From assembly GCA_965220235.1 (NCBI GenBank), contig OZ244815.1:620001-684000 (forward strand): a DNA stretch of 64,000 bases, given 5' to 3'. This document shows positions 61,988-64,000 of the stretch, one piece after another (within the stretch, counting starts at the first letter, position 1; each line of letters begins with the position of its first letter). This DNA is from Bin55 sp965220235. Its GTDB lineage: Bacteria > Pseudomonadota > Gammaproteobacteria > Pseudomonadales > Azotimanducaceae. The translations under genes and the position numbers were made by a program. The notes beneath the pieces are model-generated. The model was not told the origin of the DNA. It did no database searches and was given only the letters and a program-made list of their open reading frames with translations.

Positions 61988-62218
61988 CTCCTTTGCGAAC
62001 AGGATTTGAGCTGGAAGGCATAGGTTTCCCACATGAAAGCTCCACCGATTTTGATGTTCCGAATGTTGAAGGCGCTATAAGTTCTCTGCATAACCTATGG
62101 CACACTGATTCAACACAGCGCTTTCAATCCGTACTCCATAAAATGCGCAACTCGTTCTGCTGATGTGGTTTCCGCGTCGCACGACCAAGCATCTAGTTAA
62201 TTCAGCCAGAAACTATCC
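61988..62218. other. Intergenic region, possible gene remnant
   Basis: This 231-nt region lies between the sulfatase and dioxygenase genes. One frame stays open from inside the sulfatase end to a TGA at about 62163, with protein-like composition but no convincing start (a TTG near 61993). I see no terminator or clear promoter. It may be a remnant or chance. Confidence 0.3.
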
Positions 62219-63010
62219 ATGAATGTACAACGCGTTGTAGACGAAGTTCGGGAAGAAGGCTTTGCAGTCGTACCGGATTTTCTAGATGAAATGACGGTCG
62301 AGCGCTTACGGCGTGACCTAGCTCCGATCTTCGACGACATTGGTAGCCGGTCATCAGAAGACTTCGGTCAACAGACCATTCACACGCACAACTTGCTTGC
62401 GAAAACCCGTGCAGTTGATGAGGTGTTGATGGACGATAAGTTACTCACGTTGATAGAAGCGATTCTTGGTCCAGACTTTCAGATTTCAGGAGTCGCTGCA
62501 ATGCGGCCTGCTCCTGGGGATCGTCGTCAGCACATGCATCGAGACGATGGACACTATCCCATTCCTTATCCACATCCACCGCTGATCGTTAATACTCTGA
62601 TTGCATTGGATCCATTCACCGTAGAGAACGGCGCAACGGAGGTTGTACCTCGCAGTCATTTATTAACCGATAAGGTTGATCAAGACAAGCCGACCGTACC
62701 GGTTGAGATGCCACTTGGTGGATTGCTACTATGGGATGGTGCGCTTTGGCACCGTGGCGGAGGGAATTCGACAGAAGACTCGTATCGAAGATCAATCAAT
62801 CTGAACTTTAATCTAGCCTGGTTGAAACAACGAGAGAACCAGTTCATAGGCGTTCCGCCCGAGGTCGTAGTGGCTATGCCTGAGAAACTTCAAGCGTTAA
62901 TTGGGTACAAGCTAACGAATTTCGGTCTTGGTACGGTTGATTACCGCAATCCAATCGAAACGGTGAAGAAGCGGCTTCGTGAAACCGAAGAGTTACGATC
63001 GGTGGTGTAG
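62219..63010 (+). CDS. Phytanoyl-CoA dioxygenase family protein
   Basis: The 263-residue Fe(II)/2-oxoglutarate dioxygenase has iron ligands His107-x-Asp109 in HMHRDDGH and distal His178 in GALWHRGG, with the 2-oxoglutarate-binding Arg near 190. The strand ENGATEVVPRSHLL is also characteristic. It carries no extra domain, unlike the copy at 25753. It follows the sulfatase on the same strand, so may act in the same pathway, such as hydroxylating a sulfate-derived or quaternary-amine product. Confidence 0.9.
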   Translation: MNVQRVVDEVREEGFAVVPDFLDEMTVERLRRDLAPIFDDIGSRSSEDFGQQTIHTHNLLAKTRAVDEVLMDDKLLTLIEAILGPDFQISGVAAMRPAPGDRRQHMHRDDGHYPIPYPHPPLIVNTLIALDPFTVENGATEVVPRSHLLTDKVDQDKPTVPVEMPLGGLLLWDGALWHRGGGNSTEDSYRRSINLNFNLAWLKQRENQFIGVPPEVVVAMPEKLQALIGYKLTNFGLGTVDYRNPIETVKKRLRETEELRSVV

Positions 63011-63096
63011 CGCGGTACGACAGCACAGAGTCATACCTGCGGTTGCTAAGTAAATATCCATAAGGTGAACGCAACGACGCGCCACGCGTCTTTTAA

Positions 63097-63966
63097 TCAA
63101 TCGATGAGATGAGTCACAAAGAACTCTTTTGTCAGATTCCTCACCGTGTAAAAATCTTCTCCATCGAAACTGTGATTAGCACCTTCGATAGTGACAAATT
63201 TCACCTCAAGCGACATCTCCTGCATAGCTTGGTGAAGGTTATGACTATGTTCGATGGGAACTATCGAATCCTCGTCTCCATGGACTAGCAGAACCGGCGG
63301 ATCATCCTCGCTAACAAACAAAATAGGAGATACGTTAGGTTCCTCTTCCGCTTTGAAGTCGAATGCAGGAACCCGTTCATTTGGACCACTCAATCCTCGT
63401 AAATCTGTAAGTGGATAGTAGGCGACCACCGCAGAGACCCGATTGGATGTTCGCTCGACCGGATCTTCACTACTCCCGTCTCCATCATCTCCTGCCAGAC
63501 CGAGCATAAGGCTGAGTTGCCCTCCGGCGCTTTGTCCCCAGACGCCAATTCGATCCGGGTTTATTTGATTGTGTTTGGCATTGAATCGAATGTGACGTAC
63601 GGCTCGCCGAACGTCCGCTACTGCCTCAGGAACGTTGAACCTTGGTGAACTCCCGTGGCGAACGGCAATGACTATGAATCCTTCATCCAATAGAAACTCG
63701 AACATACCGATCATGATTTCCGGTGGAGCCCAGCTAGATCGCCAACCACCGCTGACGATGAATAAAACCGCTGCGCCGTTATGTTCTGCTGGCGCAAGAA
63801 CGTCGTAGGTCAGAGCCATACCTGCCTTGCGCCCATAGACGACATCGGATTGAATTGATATTTCTCGATGCGTTTCGGATTGCGCACATGTGCCGATAAA
63901 AACGAGACAGGTCAGAAAGCTGAATAAAAGAATGGACTTTGCATTCGATATGGAAAGCAAGGGCAT
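63097..63966 (-). CDS. Secreted alpha/beta hydrolase (esterase/BD-FAE type)
   Basis: The 289-residue protein starts with a signal peptide (about 1-30). The alpha/beta hydrolase core shows the nucleophile elbow GQSAGG, an acid in HGDEDSIVP, and the catalytic His in ANHSF. The SGGWRSSW segment resembles the oxyanion HGG(G/A)W. It is a carboxylesterase or related enzyme in the periplasm. It is on the opposite strand from the sulfatase and dioxygenase and convergent with the latter. Confidence 0.88.
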   Translation of the reverse strand: MPLLSISNAKSILLFSFLTCLVFIGTCAQSETHREISIQSDVVYGRKAGMALTYDVLAPAEHNGAAVLFIVSGGWRSSWAPPEIMIGMFEFLLDEGFIVIAVRHGSSPRFNVPEAVADVRRAVRHIRFNAKHNQINPDRIGVWGQSAGGQLSLMLGLAGDDGDGSSEDPVERTSNRVSAVVAYYPLTDLRGLSGPNERVPAFDFKAEEEPNVSPILFVSEDDPPVLLVHGDEDSIVPIEHSHNLHQAMQEMSLEVKFVTIEGANHSFDGEDFYTVRNLTKEFFVTHLID

Positions 63967-64000
63967 CGGTTTTTGGTCGGCTACGAGGGATGGAAGATAG

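Noticed and set aside
1..64000. CRISPR arrays, insertion sequences or prophage
   Set aside because: No regularly spaced repeats, transposase or phage genes were seen.

Overview
The window is a stretch of a gammaproteobacterial chromosome from a lineage I cannot name. The evidence is a canonical S10/spc/alpha ribosomal protein order ending in rpoA-rplQ, uvrA directly behind rplQ, a complete nuoA-N operon with the fused nuoCD typical of Gammaproteobacteria, and a qmcA/nfeD pair. Base composition looks close to balanced. Many genes start with GTG or TTG, genes are very tightly packed, and three convergent pairs share stop codons in 4-nt overlaps. The taste for sulfatases, phytanoyl-CoA-type dioxygenases, Gfo/Idh/MocA oxidoreductases, a ThuA protein and a TonB-dependent receptor suggests a marine or host-associated scavenger; that last point is inference.

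Layout. 1-10140: ribosomal proteins from a 5'-truncated rpsC to rplQ, with secY, rpmJ and rpoA; RpoA has an acidic N-terminal extension and L17 a long acidic C-terminal tail. 10159-14239: two divergent DNA-repair genes, uvrA and a gene fusing an O6-alkylguanine-DNA alkyltransferase to a TetR-type DNA-binding domain, with palindromic candidate operators between them. 14236-16291: an EF-hand protein, an ECF sigma factor, a membrane anti-sigma candidate and a CnrX/Spy-like periplasmic sensor. 16515-22219: a tight operon of an MFS-PlsC fusion, a GNAT acetyltransferase, a divergent lumazine synthase homologue and a GH20 hexosaminidase fused to a NahK-like sugar kinase. 22216-31999: mixed metabolism, including an amidohydrolase, a TonB-C lipoprotein, a PhyH-HEAT fusion with an amidase and a membrane protein, a coiled-coil protein, an oxidoreductase, the small ribosomal protein bTHX, a metallo-beta-lactamase-fold protein without its metal ligands, and NAD synthetase. 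32204-39380: an acyl-CoA dehydrogenase pair, a DUF6471 protein, qmcA/nfeD and clpB behind a good heat-shock promoter. 39423-43096: a cupin-like protein, ThuA, a second Gfo/Idh/MocA enzyme, a methylmalonyl-CoA-epimerase-like protein and a membrane protein. 43375-57897: nuoA-N. 57947-63966: TonB-dependent receptor, sulfatase, PhyH dioxygenase and a secreted alpha/beta hydrolase.

The most novel items are the alkyltransferase-TetR fusion with its palindromic sites (an Ada-like logic built from other parts), the GH20-kinase fusion with its odd operon partners, the MBL-fold pseudoenzyme and the acidic extensions of RpoA and L17. I saw no CRISPR array, insertion sequence, prophage, rRNA or tRNA gene.
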